Below are positions 1-8,781 of a stretch of DNA of 10,141 nucleotides, piece by piece. The notes under the pieces are model-generated. The model was not told the DNA's origin. It was given only the letters and a program-made list of their open reading frames with translations, and made no database searches. Made by a program: the position numbers and the translations under genes. Location: assembly GCA_900770725.1 (NCBI GenBank), contig CAAGLL010000092.1, positions 1 through 10,141 of the forward strand, written 5' to 3'. This DNA is from an uncultured Succinivibrio sp. (GTDB taxonomy: Bacteria; Pseudomonadota; Gammaproteobacteria; Enterobacterales; Succinivibrionaceae). Within the stretch, counting starts at the first letter, position 1. The number at the start of each line of letters is the position of its first letter.

Positions 1-50
1 AGGCCCCGGCGATGGAGTGGAAATGGCAGAAAGGGGGTGAGGAGGCGGCT

Positions 51-110
51 GTCTCAGGGCGTCGTTTTTCTCCTGTCTCAGCGTCGTTGTCAACGTCTCA
101 TTTCGTCGCT
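51..110. repeat. Three spaced GTCTCA...CGTCG direct repeats
   Basis: GTCTCA occurs at 51-56, 75-80 and 95-100. Each copy is followed a few bases later by CGTCG (60-64, 82-86, 104-108). The copies are 24 and 20 bases apart, so they lie about two helical turns from each other. The arrangement looks like a cluster of binding sites for one protein, for example transposase sites at an IS21-type end. The repeats are seen directly; the role is inferred. Confidence 0.6.
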
Positions 111-143
111 TCTTTCATTTGTGGCAACTGCGAATGCAAAACC

Positions 144-207
144 GTGATCATTGGATCACACTTTTTCTGAAAAACGTGATCGAAGCGATCACTGGATCAC
201 ACTTTTT
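144..207. repeat. GTGATC/GATCAC direct and inverted repeats
   Basis: Two 21-base units at 146-166 and 187-207 differ at one base and start 41 bases apart. Each ends in GATCACACTTTTT. Around them are inverted repeats: GTGATC (144-149) with GATCAC (154-159), and a perfect 7-base pair of arms, GTGATCG (176-182) and CGATCAC (186-192), around a 3-base centre. A further single GTGATC lies at 279-284. This looks like a set of protein-binding sites. On the plus strand the first unit also resembles a weak hairpin followed by a T-run, but the stem is only 6 pairs. Confidence 0.65.
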
Positions 208-256
208 ACCGAACAGGATTTCAAAGAACGCCCGGCAGGCTGTGCCGCCGGATGGA

Positions 257-3013
257 TTAGGAATGGCTAACCCAAACTGTGATCTGAAACATCATGGTTT
301 GGTCGCCGTATTTGTTCTTTGACATCGAGATCAGCTCCGTCGGGGAGATGAAGCGGTCGGCATAATCGATTGACTTGTCGATCGCCTTGTCCTTGACGTA
401 GTTGATGAAGATCGGCAGCGTCCTGGTCTTTTCGTTGTAGGCGTAGCCGCCGATGTTCTGCGCCACCGGCGCAGTGTCCCAGTTGAGCAGCCTCGCCACG
501 TCGCGGTAGCTGTAGCTGCGGCCGATGGAAAGCATCGTCGACCCGTAGCGGTCCTTGTAATCGCGCTCATAGCGCGAAAGCCCGAATGACACGAGGGCGG
601 TGACCTGGCTGCGGAAGGCCTGGTTGCAGAGCATCTCTTTCATCGAGCGCGAGGCGCACAGTTTGCCGTCCCGCCACTGCCCTGCAAGGACGCACTTGTT
701 GAAGATGCTGCCCTGGCCCTCCTCGAACCTGCCTTCCATGATGTTGCCAAGCTGCACTGGATTGAGTATTGCCGGATCGCCAAGACCGTAATCCTGCGAC
801 AGATGCTCCCGCACATAGGCTATGAGATCGCCGCATCCCTCGAGCATCCCCCTGAGCATGAGCAGCTCGTGAGGGCGCTTGCCCGAGGCGAAGCGGCAGG
901 AGATGAACTGCACCGCAAGCTCTTCATCAGCGTTCAGCGCGTCCTTGTCTGGATAATCCGGCTCGTACTTGCGCAGGAAGGTGTGGTAGCTGCGCAGCTG
1001 CGGGTTGTCGAAGAGCCTTAGGACGTCCATACCCGAGAGTTTGTCGTAGTCGGAGATCGTGGGGATCCGCCCAAGCCGGTCCTTCAAGTTCTGGTAGTTC
1101 TTCTTGATGTTGGCAAGCGAGCTGAAGTTCGCCGTATCGATGGACGCGTAGATGCGCTTGCGCGAGATCTCGTCAAAGTGGATGGTGGACGGCCCCTTGA
1201 TGACCTTCGAGCCCTCGGCGACATAGCGCCTGTAGCTGTCCTTGTCCCAGGAGCGGTCTCCAGACAGCGCCAGAGGCACCATGAAGTTGTTGCGGTAGTT
1301 TGCGATGAAGTCCAACACCACCGTGAATTCCTTGCCATCATTGCGCCTAAGGCCGCGGCCCAGCTGCTGCACGAAAACTATTGGTGACTGGGTGGGGCGC
1401 AGCAGGATCACCTGGTTTACGCAGGGGATGTCGATGCCCTCGTTGAAGATCTCCTGCGTGAGGATGTAGTCAAGCGCATCATCCCCGTCTGACTCAAGCC
1501 GCCTGACCGCATCAAGGCGCGCCTCCTGCGAGTCGGAACCTGAAAGAGCGATCGTGCGCAATCCGGCCAAATTGAACTTTTCCGAGAGATCCCTCGCTTC
1601 CATGAGGCTGCGGCAGAACATGAGCCCCCGCACCCTGCTGCCGCTGAAGCCGTAATACCTTGCGACGTCCAGAATATGCTTGACGCGCTCGTCGCAGGTC
1701 AGGCGCGAGAAATCCGACTCCTCGTCAAGCGGCTTGCCGTCAACGCTAATGTCGCAGACGCCGAAGTAGTGAAAAGGACAGATCAGGTTTTCCTCGATGG
1801 CGTCCTGCAGCCTGATCTCAAGCGCGACATTGTGGTTAAACAGCGTGAACACGTCCTCGCTGTCCTTTGAGTTTTTGGTGCGCTCAGGGGTGGCGGTCAT
1901 GCCAAGGAGCATTTTTGGCTTGAACCACGAGATGATCGTCTTGTAGCTTGCAGCCTCGCTGTGGTGGGCCTCATCGATGATCACGTACTCGAAGCGGTCT
2001 TGCTCGAAGCTTCTGAGGTTGTCGTCCTTCGAGATGGTCTGCATGGTCCCGAAGACATAGTCTGCGCAGCCTGCGTCCTTCTGCGCGCCGCCCATGAAGC
2101 CGTAGGTCGCGCTGTCTCCAAGCACTCTTCTGAAGCTCTCAAGCGACTTCTTTGCGATCTGCTCTCGGTGCACCAGGAAGAGCACGCTGCGCGCCCCAAG
2201 CTCCCTCATTGCAAGCGCCGCGGCATAGGTCTTGCCGGTGCCGGTGGCGGAAATGAGCAAGGCCCTCGACTCGCCGCTGCTTATCAAGTTCTTCAGAGCG
2301 TTTATGAACTGGGCCTGCATGCTGTTTGGCTCGATGCGCCTGGAATCGCGCTCCCGCACCGCTGCCTCCACCGCGCCCGCGCGGGCCGCCTTCGCCTTCT
2401 CGTATTCCTCGCGGTAGGCTGGAAGCACTGACCTGACGTCCTCGCCCAGGCTCCAGAGATCCTCAAAGCGGCGGCGAAACTGGCCGGCCATGGCCCCGCC
2501 CTTGGCGCACACCAGGCTCACGTTCCATTCGTGGTTAAGCGTCAAGGCGTTTGACGTTATGTTGGAGCTGCCGACGATGATGCGCATGGTGTCGTCTGAC
2601 TGCGAGAAGAGATAGCCCTTGGTGTGGAACCCGACCGCTCCCGCGCAGCGGTACATGCGCACTTGAAGGTTCCTGAGCGTGAGCAAGGGCTCCAAGGCTG
2701 ACGGCTCGGTGAAGCACAGGTAGTCGGTGGTGAGGATCCTGCCCTTCACGCCCCTGGCATCAAGTTCCATGAGCTCGGCAAGCAGGGGCTCTATCCCGCC
2801 CCTTGTCATGAAGGCGACACTAAGGTCGAATGAGCTGCACTGCCTGAGCTCGTCCTCGATGGCGGTGAGCACTTTCTCGCCCTTCTCCCAGACGTTGGTA
2901 ACGAGCCTTGGCGCCTGGCCGCTCTCGTCGCGCTTGCCATCGCCGTCCACGAACGAGTACTGAAGCTTGACGCCCAGATCGCCAAAAGGATCCAACTGAT
3001 TGTCCACTGACAT
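257..3013 (-). CDS. PLD-like / DEAD-DEAH helicase / DUF3427 protein, probably C-terminally truncated
   Basis: A 918-residue superfamily II helicase-type protein with a fused phospholipase D-like nuclease domain. The PLD-like part (about residues 40-190) has HTK at 130-132 and GSSN at 148-151, a single HxK half-site of the kind that usually dimerises. The helicase part (about 230-560) has Walker A SATGTGKT at 255-262, DEAH at 347-350, TAT at 373-375, FNEGIDIP at 523-530 and QQLGRGLR at 549-556. From about 580 onward it resembles DUF3427, including GYAYNEKTRTLPIFINY and the DYADRFISP region near 884-891. In the family as I recall it, roughly another hundred residues follow. Here the protein stops after about residue 900 in unrelated-looking sequence, next to the repeats at 1-291. 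The start has a good ribosome site, AGGAGA five bases before ATG. Proteins of this architecture are common in defence islands; their exact activity is not settled. No partner gene is visible. It lies 178 bases downstream of groL on the same strand, behind a terminator. Confidence 0.88.
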   Translation of the reverse strand: MSVDNQLDPFGDLGVKLQYSFVDGDGKRDESGQAPRLVTNVWEKGEKVLTAIEDELRQCSSFDLSVAFMTRGGIEPLLAELMELDARGVKGRILTTDYLCFTEPSALEPLLTLRNLQVRMYRCAGAVGFHTKGYLFSQSDDTMRIIVGSSNITSNALTLNHEWNVSLVCAKGGAMAGQFRRRFEDLWSLGEDVRSVLPAYREEYEKAKAARAGAVEAAVRERDSRRIEPNSMQAQFINALKNLISSGESRALLISATGTGKTYAAALAMRELGARSVLFLVHREQIAKKSLESFRRVLGDSATYGFMGGAQKDAGCADYVFGTMQTISKDDNLRSFEQDRFEYVIIDEAHHSEAASYKTIISWFKPKMLLGMTATPERTKNSKDSEDVFTLFNHNVALEIRLQDAIEENLICPFHYFGVCDISVDGKPLDEESDFSRLTCDERVKHILDVARYYGFSGSRVRGLMFCRSLMEARDLSEKFNLAGLRTIALSGSDSQEARLDAVRRLESDGDDALDYILTQEIFNEGIDIPCVNQVILLRPTQSPIVFVQQLGRGLRRNDGKEFTVVLDFIANYRNNFMVPLALSGDRSWDKDSYRRYVAEGSKVIKGPSTIHFDEISRKRIYASIDTANFSSLANIKKNYQNLKDRLGRIPTISDYDKLSGMDVLRLFDNPQLRSYHTFLRKYEPDYPDKDALNADEELAVQFISCRFASGKRPHELLMLRGMLEGCGDLIAYVREHLSQDYGLGDPAILNPVQLGNIMEGRFEEGQGSIFNKCVLAGQWRDGKLCASRSMKEMLCNQAFRSQVTALVSFGLSRYERDYKDRYGSTMLSIGRSYSYRDVARLLNWDTAPVAQNIGGYAYNEKTRTLPIFINYVKDKAIDKSIDYADRFISPTELISMSKNKYGDQTMMFQITVWVSHS

Positions 3014-3118
3014 GAAGCTCTCCTGATCTTTTGCCCAGGATAGCAGCGAAAGACCAATTTTGCAGATGAGGCGCGGGCTCTGTCCGCTCAGGGTTTTGAT
3101 TATTGAAGGGCGCGCATG

Positions 3119-3155
3119 AAAAATCCCCTGGATCCTTGCGGACCCAGGGGATCTT
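3119..3155 (-). terminator. Rho-independent terminator of groES-groEL
   Basis: Read on the minus strand, the arms ATCCCCTGG (3144-3152) and CCAGGGGAT (3123-3131) form a perfect 9-pair stem around a 12-base loop, and a run of five T follows (3119-3123). It lies about 40 bases after the groL stop codon. A smaller hairpin, AGGGC-GCAA-GCCCT (3161-3174), sits between the groL stop and this stem. It should end the chaperonin transcript and separate it from the helicase gene. Confidence 0.88.
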
Positions 3156-3191
3156 CATTCAGGGCTTGCGCCCTTCAGGCCATGGGCTTGA

Positions 3192-4832
<1,641 letters not shown>

Positions 4833-4872
4833 GTTGTGATTCTTCCTAGGTTAATAAAATCTGACGCTTTGT

Positions 4873-5163
4873 TTAGTCTTCGACGATGGCCATGATGTCG
4901 CTCTCGGAGAGGATGAGCACGTCCTCGCCGTCGAGCTTCTCCTTCTTGGAGGCGTAGCCCTCGTTGTACACCACGGTGTCGCCGACCTTGACTGCCATCT
5001 TGGCGGTCTGGCCGTTGTCGAGCAGGCGGCCGTTGCCGACGGCGATGACCTTGCCGCGGGTGGACTTCTCAGCCTGGGAGCCGAGCAGGATGCCGCCCTC
5101 GGACTTCTTCTCTTCCTCAAAGGGCTTGACAATAACGCGATCGTACAAAGGAACTAATTTCAT
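4873..5163 (-). CDS. groS: Co-chaperonin GroES (10 kDa, Hsp10)
   Basis: Heptameric lid that caps the GroEL ring and closes the folding chamber. The 96 residues match the family (97 in E. coli). The N-terminal strand PLYDRVIVK (5-13), the mobile-loop region with GGILL that contacts GroEL (about 20-30), and the C-terminal DGEDVLILSESDIMAIVED are all as expected. It is the first gene of the operon. The ribosome site is weak: only a GGGG stretch about 6 bases before ATG, with A/T-rich leader upstream. The leader from the predicted sigma-32 start to the ATG is about 90 bases and contains a strong GC hairpin. Confidence 0.99.
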   Translation of the reverse strand: MKLVPLYDRVIVKPFEEEKKSEGGILLGSQAEKSTRGKVIAVGNGRLLDNGQTAKMAVKVGDTVVYNEGYASKKEKLDGEDVLILSESDIMAIVED

Positions 5164-5230
5164 GATGACCCCGGTAAAAAACCAAAAATCTAAAAACTCT
5201 CAATGGACGGAACGACCCCGCCCCCGGCCC

Positions 5231-5250
5231 GCGCCGACAGGCGCTCTTTT
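5231..5250 (+). terminator. Terminator-like hairpin in the groES leader, pointing away from groES
   Basis: On the plus strand GCGCC (5231-5235), GACA and GGCGC (5240-5244) form a perfect 5-pair stem with a tetraloop, followed by TCTTTTT. That is the form of a small rho-independent terminator for plus-strand transcription, although no plus-strand gene ends here. On the minus strand the same bases form a hairpin in the 5' leader of groES, with A-rich sequence in front. It could block antisense transcription from entering the promoter, or simply structure the leader mRNA. Confidence 0.45.
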
Positions 5251-5263
5251 TCAACAACTCATA

Positions 5264-5291
5264 AAATGGGGGCGCTTTGCGGCGTTTCAAG
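5264..5291 (-). promoter_or_regulatory. Sigma-32 heat-shock promoter of groES-groEL
   Basis: On the minus strand CTTGAAA (5285-5291) is followed, after 13 bases, by CCCCATTT (5264-5271). Both match the sigma-32 consensus (CTTGAAA and CCCCAT-T) in sequence and spacing. The start of transcription is expected near 5255. A/T-rich sequence lies just upstream of the -35 box (around 5305-5315). A weaker sigma-70 reading overlaps it: TTGAAA, 18 bases, then TTTTAT (4 of 6). No CIRCE operator (TTAGCACTC inverted repeat) is seen, so HrcA control is not indicated. Confidence 0.9.
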
Positions 5292-5525
5292 GAAGATCGC
5301 CAGAATTTTTTAAACTCGGCTTCAACTGCATGATCTTTTAGTGTTTATTTCTTGTTTTTCGCAGTTGGGAGACAACAGGTTGAGAATGATGCAGTGGCGG
5401 CGGGATTGAATATAGACATGCAACCATGGCGCATGCAAAGAGGCTTGAACAGCCCTGCCTGGCGCGGCGGCATTGGCCGCCCTCCGCTTCATATTGCCCT
5501 TTGCTTTGGATAAACTGGTATGAGA

Positions 5526-5540
5526 CGTTCCCCGGGAACG
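5526..5540. promoter_or_regulatory. Operator-like palindrome CGTTCCC-C-GGGAACG
   Basis: Seven-base arms CGTTCCC (5526-5532) and GGGAACG (5534-5540) are perfectly inverted around one central base, about 200 bases before the methyltransferase start. Related half-sites recur closer to the gene (see the repeats at 5647-5709). The symmetry suggests a site for a dimeric DNA-binding protein. No controller gene is present in the window, so its user is unknown. Confidence 0.35.
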
Positions 5541-5646
5541 GTTGAGGCTGATCCAATGGAACTGCCAAGTGCTGGCCGCCGTGCCGCACGCATCCTCAGG
5601 CAACAAGCCACTGCTGATCGTTTGTGCGGATCTCTCCGCAATCCTG

Positions 5647-5709
5647 GATGCCGTTTCCTAAGATGCCGTTTCCCAGCATCCATCGCGGTAACGCATCGGG
5701 AAAACGCAT
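5647..5709. repeat. Tandem GATGCCGTTTCC repeat and an inverted partial copy before the methyltransferase
   Basis: GATGCCGTTTCC occurs at 5647-5658 and again at 5662-5673, 15 bases apart. A near-inverted copy, GGGAAAACGCAT, lies at 5698-5709, about 30 bases before the methyltransferase start codon. The position would suit an operator controlling the restriction-modification operon, or the leader of its mRNA. The repeats are seen directly; the regulatory role is a guess. Confidence 0.45.
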
Positions 5710-5739
5710 AAGCAGCCCTCGGAATAGGAAACAAGCAAC

Positions 5740-6867
5740 ATGCAAGACATGAAAGTCATCTCGCTTTTCTCCGGCGCGATGGGCCTAGATCTCGGATTGA
5801 TCAAAGCCGGGCTTGACATCGTTGTCGGGCAGGACTTCGACGCCAACTGCGTTGAGACGATGAAGGCGAACGGGCACAAGGCCCTGGGCGGCAGCATCTC
5901 GGATCTTCCTTCCTCGGCCCTGCTTGAGATTGCAGGCATGGTCCAGGGCGAACCGTTCATGGTTTGCGGTGGGCCTCCCTGCCAGCCTTTCTCCACAGCA
6001 GGCAAGCGCCTTGGGATCAACGACCCCCGCGGCTCGCTCTTCATGGATTTCATAAGGGTCATCAACGATGTAAAACCGAGGTTCTTCGTGTTTGAGAACG
6101 TGAAGGGCCTGCTGTCGGCAAAGCTCCTTGATGCCAACGGGAAGGAGACAAGCGACCTCGTCCTCGACGTGATTCTTGACGAGTTCTCCAAGCTCAATTA
6201 CAAACTGGCCTTCGATGTCCTTGATGCGGTCAATTACGGGGTGCCTGAGTTCCGCGAGCGCTTCATCATGATCGGCTCGCGCGATCACGAGGATGTATTC
6301 CTTCCCCTGCCCACCCACTTCCAAAAGCACCAGGATCCAGCTTACCGATGGCGGACGCTCGGCGACGCAATCGAAGACTTGGAGGACGATTGCGGCGAAT
6401 GCGCCGTCTTCTCCGAAGAGAGGGCCAGACTCCTTGAAATGGTGCCAGAGGGCGGGAACTGGAGATCGCTTCCTCAGGACATTGCCAGAAAGGCTATGGG
6501 TGGGGCCTACTTGTCCGGAGGCGGCAAGGTTGGATACTTCCGAAGGCTCACCTATGCGCAGCCTTCCCCTACGCTGGTCACTTCGCCTGTCCAGAAGCAG
6601 ACGATGATGTGCCATCCAACCAGGACGCGTCCTCTTTCAGTAAAGGAATACGCAAGGATCCAGCAGTTCCCCGACAACTGGAAATTCATGGGAACCCTGG
6701 CTTCACGATACCGCCAGATCGGCAACGCGGTTCCCGTCGGATTGGGATGTGCGATAGGCAAGGCGGTAATCGCCTGCGCCGATGGAAACGCGGAAATACA
6801 AACCAAGCGACGCCGGGGAACTTCGATGCACGCGCATGCATTCGAGCCCCAATTCGCAGCAAGTTAA
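5740..6867 (+). CDS. DNA (cytosine-5-)-methyltransferase of a type II restriction-modification system
   Basis: Transfers a methyl group from S-adenosylmethionine to carbon 5 of cytosine in a specific DNA site, which protects host DNA from the partner endonuclease. The 375 residues hold the ordered motifs of the family: motif I FSGAMGLDLG (10-19), motif IV GGPPCQPFS with the catalytic Cys81, motif VI FENV (119-121 being ENV), motif VIII PEFRERF (169-175), motif IX QPSPTLVTSP (274-283) and motif X IGNAVPVG (327-334). The target-recognition region lies about 195-265. AGGAA at 5726-5730, nine bases before ATG, supports the first start; a second ATG at 5749 is possible. The endonuclease gene starts 27 bases downstream, so the two are almost certainly cotranscribed. 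The last 25 or so residues go beyond motif X and look unconserved. The target sequence cannot be read from the protein. Confidence 0.96.
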   Translation: MQDMKVISLFSGAMGLDLGLIKAGLDIVVGQDFDANCVETMKANGHKALGGSISDLPSSALLEIAGMVQGEPFMVCGGPPCQPFSTAGKRLGINDPRGSLFMDFIRVINDVKPRFFVFENVKGLLSAKLLDANGKETSDLVLDVILDEFSKLNYKLAFDVLDAVNYGVPEFRERFIMIGSRDHEDVFLPLPTHFQKHQDPAYRWRTLGDAIEDLEDDCGECAVFSEERARLLEMVPEGGNWRSLPQDIARKAMGGAYLSGGGKVGYFRRLTYAQPSPTLVTSPVQKQTMMCHPTRTRPLSVKEYARIQQFPDNWKFMGTLASRYRQIGNAVPVGLGCAIGKAVIACADGNAEIQTKRRRGTSMHAHAFEPQFAAS

Positions 6868-6894
6868 CGGCATCAGCAAAGCCCGGAGAACTAG

Positions 6895-7656
6895 ATGGAC
6901 AACAGCATTAAAGGCAATGCAGACAACGCATTGGTGCGTGTCATATCAGACGCCCTCAACGCCTTCTACAACGCATTGCTCAAGAAGATCGAGACGATTG
7001 ACCTCAAGGACGTGCTCAAGCACAAGAACCCGTACTTGTACCGTGCCAAGGACATGAAGACTGCGGAAGACATAGTGGACGCGATCCTTGCAGCCTATGT
7101 TTCATCGTCTGAAGAGACCATTTTCGGTAACGAGTTCTTCGAGCCGATCGTGATAGCTCTTTCAGGTGGCGTCAAGGCGCAGGCGACAGGCATCGACGTG
7201 ATGATCGAAGATCGCGAAAACAACACCGTTAAGGCGATAGCCGTAAAATCCGGCACGAACGTGTTCAATGCCGACAGCAAGAAAAGGCAGAACGAGAACT
7301 TCATGGAGGGTGCCAGCCGCGCGCGGCAGGCCAAGATGGCCTATGACGCTGTCATAGGCTACTGCTACGGCAGGAAATCCCAAAAGAAGAGCAAGAATGC
7401 CAAGCCTGTGATCTACCGCGAGCTTGCAGGGCAGGACTTCTGGCACGAAATCACCGGCGATCCGGAGTTCTACAAGAAGATCATCGACTACATGGGCAAT
7501 CTACCTGAACAGAAGCTCAAGGAGTACAAATCGAAGTACAGCCAGGCCAGGCAGAGGATGCTCGAGGGATTCAAGAAGGACTTCTGCACATCTGACGGCA
7601 AGATAGACTGGAGCAAGCTTCTGGTATTCAACTCAGGCTCGCAAGATTCCAACTGA
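6895..7656 (+). CDS. Type II restriction endonuclease, PD-(D/E)XK fold (PmeII/TdeIII-like)
   Basis: Predicted partner nuclease of the methyltransferase, cutting unmethylated copies of the same site. The 253 residues contain KNPYLYRAK (44-52), SSSEETIFGNEFFEP (70-84) and GID...AVKSG with Asp101 and Lys118. These are the likely metal-binding core of a PD-(D/E)XK nuclease, with the glutamates at 73, 74 or 83 assisting. The segment NVFNADSKKRQ (122-132) and the GYCYGRK at 155-161 fit the same restriction enzyme family. I recall this pattern from proteins named PmeII or TdeIII family; which name is right is uncertain. If it is TdeIII-like, the site could be of the GGNCC type, but this is weak inference. 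The start has GGAG six bases before ATG. Gene order is methylase first, with no controller protein gene. Confidence 0.88.
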   Translation: MDNSIKGNADNALVRVISDALNAFYNALLKKIETIDLKDVLKHKNPYLYRAKDMKTAEDIVDAILAAYVSSSEETIFGNEFFEPIVIALSGGVKAQATGIDVMIEDRENNTVKAIAVKSGTNVFNADSKKRQNENFMEGASRARQAKMAYDAVIGYCYGRKSQKKSKNAKPVIYRELAGQDFWHEITGDPEFYKKIIDYMGNLPEQKLKEYKSKYSQARQRMLEGFKKDFCTSDGKIDWSKLLVFNSGSQDSN

Positions 7657-7773
7657 GCGTCCCGAGGTTCCTGCTTTGGGCGTTACGAATTTCCACGCTC
7701 CATTGGCACTGTGAACTGGCTGTTCAGCTCTGGCCTTTGGATCAACCACTAGGCCATGCGCCAGCGAACGACT

Positions 7774-8763
7774 CTACTGCCTCTTTGCCTCGGAAGAGTC
7801 TGCGCCGCCACCTCCGTCATGCGCGGCCTTGCTCTTGGCGGCCTTGATGACGCTGTGCGATCCGCGCCTTGAGGCGGTCTTCGAGCGCATGGTGAGCACC
7901 ATGCCGAACAGGATGATCGCGCCGCCTGCCATCTGCGCAGGCAGCAGCACCTCGCCCAGGAAGAAATGCCCCATCAGCGCGCCTGCCACCGGGATTATGT
8001 ACACGAAGGCCCCGGTCTTGCTCGCGCCCACGCGCAGCACGCCCCAGTTCCAGCCCACGAACGCCGCGATGCCGGATCCGAAGACCATGTAGGCCATCGC
8101 GAATACCCCGTCGAGCCCGAAGCCCTCGCACCTGATGTCCCCGACCGCCGCGGCATTGGAGAGGCACAAGATGGCTCCGAATAACCCGGACCAGGCGGTG
8201 GCGCTCAGGCTCCCCTCCTTTGATGGCAGGTACCAGCTGATGACGGTGTAGATGGACCACATCGACTCGGCGACAAGCACGATGACGTCGCCCTTGTTGA
8301 TGTCAAGCGACATGAGCGCGTCGAGCGATCCCCTCACGACGATGCAGATGGCTCCGGCGCACGAGATGGCGATGCCCAGCCACCCCTTGGGGCTGAGCCT
8401 CTCGCCTATGACGATGAACGCCAGCACGCTCGTCACCGTGGGGCCGATGCTCTCGATGAGCGCGGTGTTCGAGGCGGTGGTGTACTTGAGGCCGGTCATC
8501 AGCACGGTGTTGTGCAGATAGATCCCGGTGAGCCCCATCAGGAAGATCACGATCCACGCCCGCCTGCCGTGCGGGAAGAATTCTTGACGGCCCTTCTTCG
8601 TGAGCGCGAGGAACAGGAAGATGATCGCTGCCATCATGAGGAAGCGCACGCCGGTGAGCGTGAGCGGCGGCATCTTGGAGACGAGCACCTTGCCGCATGC
8701 CGGGGTGCCGCCCCAGAGCACGCAGGTGAGCGCGAGCACGAAATAAGCCTTGGCCTTGTTCAT
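7774..8763 (-). CDS. EamA-family (drug/metabolite transporter) inner-membrane protein
   Basis: A 329-residue membrane protein of the DMT superfamily, with about ten hydrophobic segments between residues 5 and 292. The two EamA repeats are visible: the first ends in IGERLSPKGWLGI (119-131) and the second in LGEVLLPAQMAGG (269-281). The early LWGGTPACGKVLV is typical of the first helix. A basic, probably cytoplasmic tail of about 35 residues, rich in Lys, Ser and Gly, follows the last helix. The substrate is unknown; relatives export amino acids or metabolites. The start has GAGGAGG close before ATG. It lies 18 bases after the fxsA stop codon on the same strand, so the two probably form an operon. 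It faces the endonuclease gene tail to tail across 117 bases in which no clear terminator is seen. Confidence 0.9.
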   Translation of the reverse strand: MNKAKAYFVLALTCVLWGGTPACGKVLVSKMPPLTLTGVRFLMMAAIIFLFLALTKKGRQEFFPHGRRAWIVIFLMGLTGIYLHNTVLMTGLKYTTASNTALIESIGPTVTSVLAFIVIGERLSPKGWLGIAISCAGAICIVVRGSLDALMSLDINKGDVIVLVAESMWSIYTVISWYLPSKEGSLSATAWSGLFGAILCLSNAAAVGDIRCEGFGLDGVFAMAYMVFGSGIAAFVGWNWGVLRVGASKTGAFVYIIPVAGALMGHFFLGEVLLPAQMAGGAIILFGMVLTMRSKTASRRGSHSVIKAAKSKAAHDGGGGADSSEAKRQ

Positions 8764-8781
8764 GCGGCCTCCTCTAGGAGA

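Larger units (their letters stand above)
1..291. mobile_element. Possible end of an IS21-like insertion sequence (non-coding, tentative)
   Basis: No convincing gene is seen between the left edge and the stop codon of the helicase gene at 257. The stretch holds two sets of short repeats, GTCTCA with CGTCG at 51-110 and GTGATC/GATCAC at 144-207, with one further GTGATC at 279-284. From memory, several IS21-family elements have multiple short internal copies of their terminal repeats of this general kind outside istA and istB. One such end near 291 (CA at 290-291) would fit the abrupt end of the DUF3427 domain in the neighbouring gene. No istA or istB sequence is visible, since the element would continue beyond the left edge. 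A frame open at the left edge and ending in TGA at 38-40 could be the tail of a gene, but it is too short to judge. This is an inference from repeat style only. Confidence 0.3.
5341..5739. other. Gene-free stretch between groES promoter and methyltransferase
   Basis: About 400 bases in which I recognise no gene on either strand. The short open frames here have no familiar motifs. It holds a perfect 6-pair hairpin with a tetraloop (GGCGGC at 5466-5471, GCCGCC at 5476-5481, no T-run after it), a palindrome at 5526-5540 and repeats at 5647-5709. The promoter of the methyltransferase should lie here, but no well-spaced -35/-10 pair stands out. It may be the left junction of the inserted restriction-modification module. 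Confidence 0.5.

Noticed and set aside
144..207. CRISPR-like array from the repeated GATC blocks
   Set aside because: Only two imperfect units, with inverted arms inside and no regular spacers. They look like protein-binding sites or IS ends.
5322..5734. Short minus-strand open frames of 80-94 codons upstream of the methyltransferase
   Set aside because: Overlapping each other in different frames, basic and Ala-rich, without motifs or clear ribosome sites. A small gene cannot be excluded, but there is no support for one.
5785..6615. 276-codon minus-strand open frame opposite the methyltransferase
   Set aside because: The plus-strand frame carries all the cytosine methyltransferase motifs. 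The opposite frame has no recognisable domain.
7657..7773. Weak hairpins between the endonuclease and EamA genes (for example CCCGAGG with CTTTGGG near 7660-7680)
   Set aside because: The stem relies on G-T pairs and no T-run follows on either strand, so it does not qualify as a terminator.
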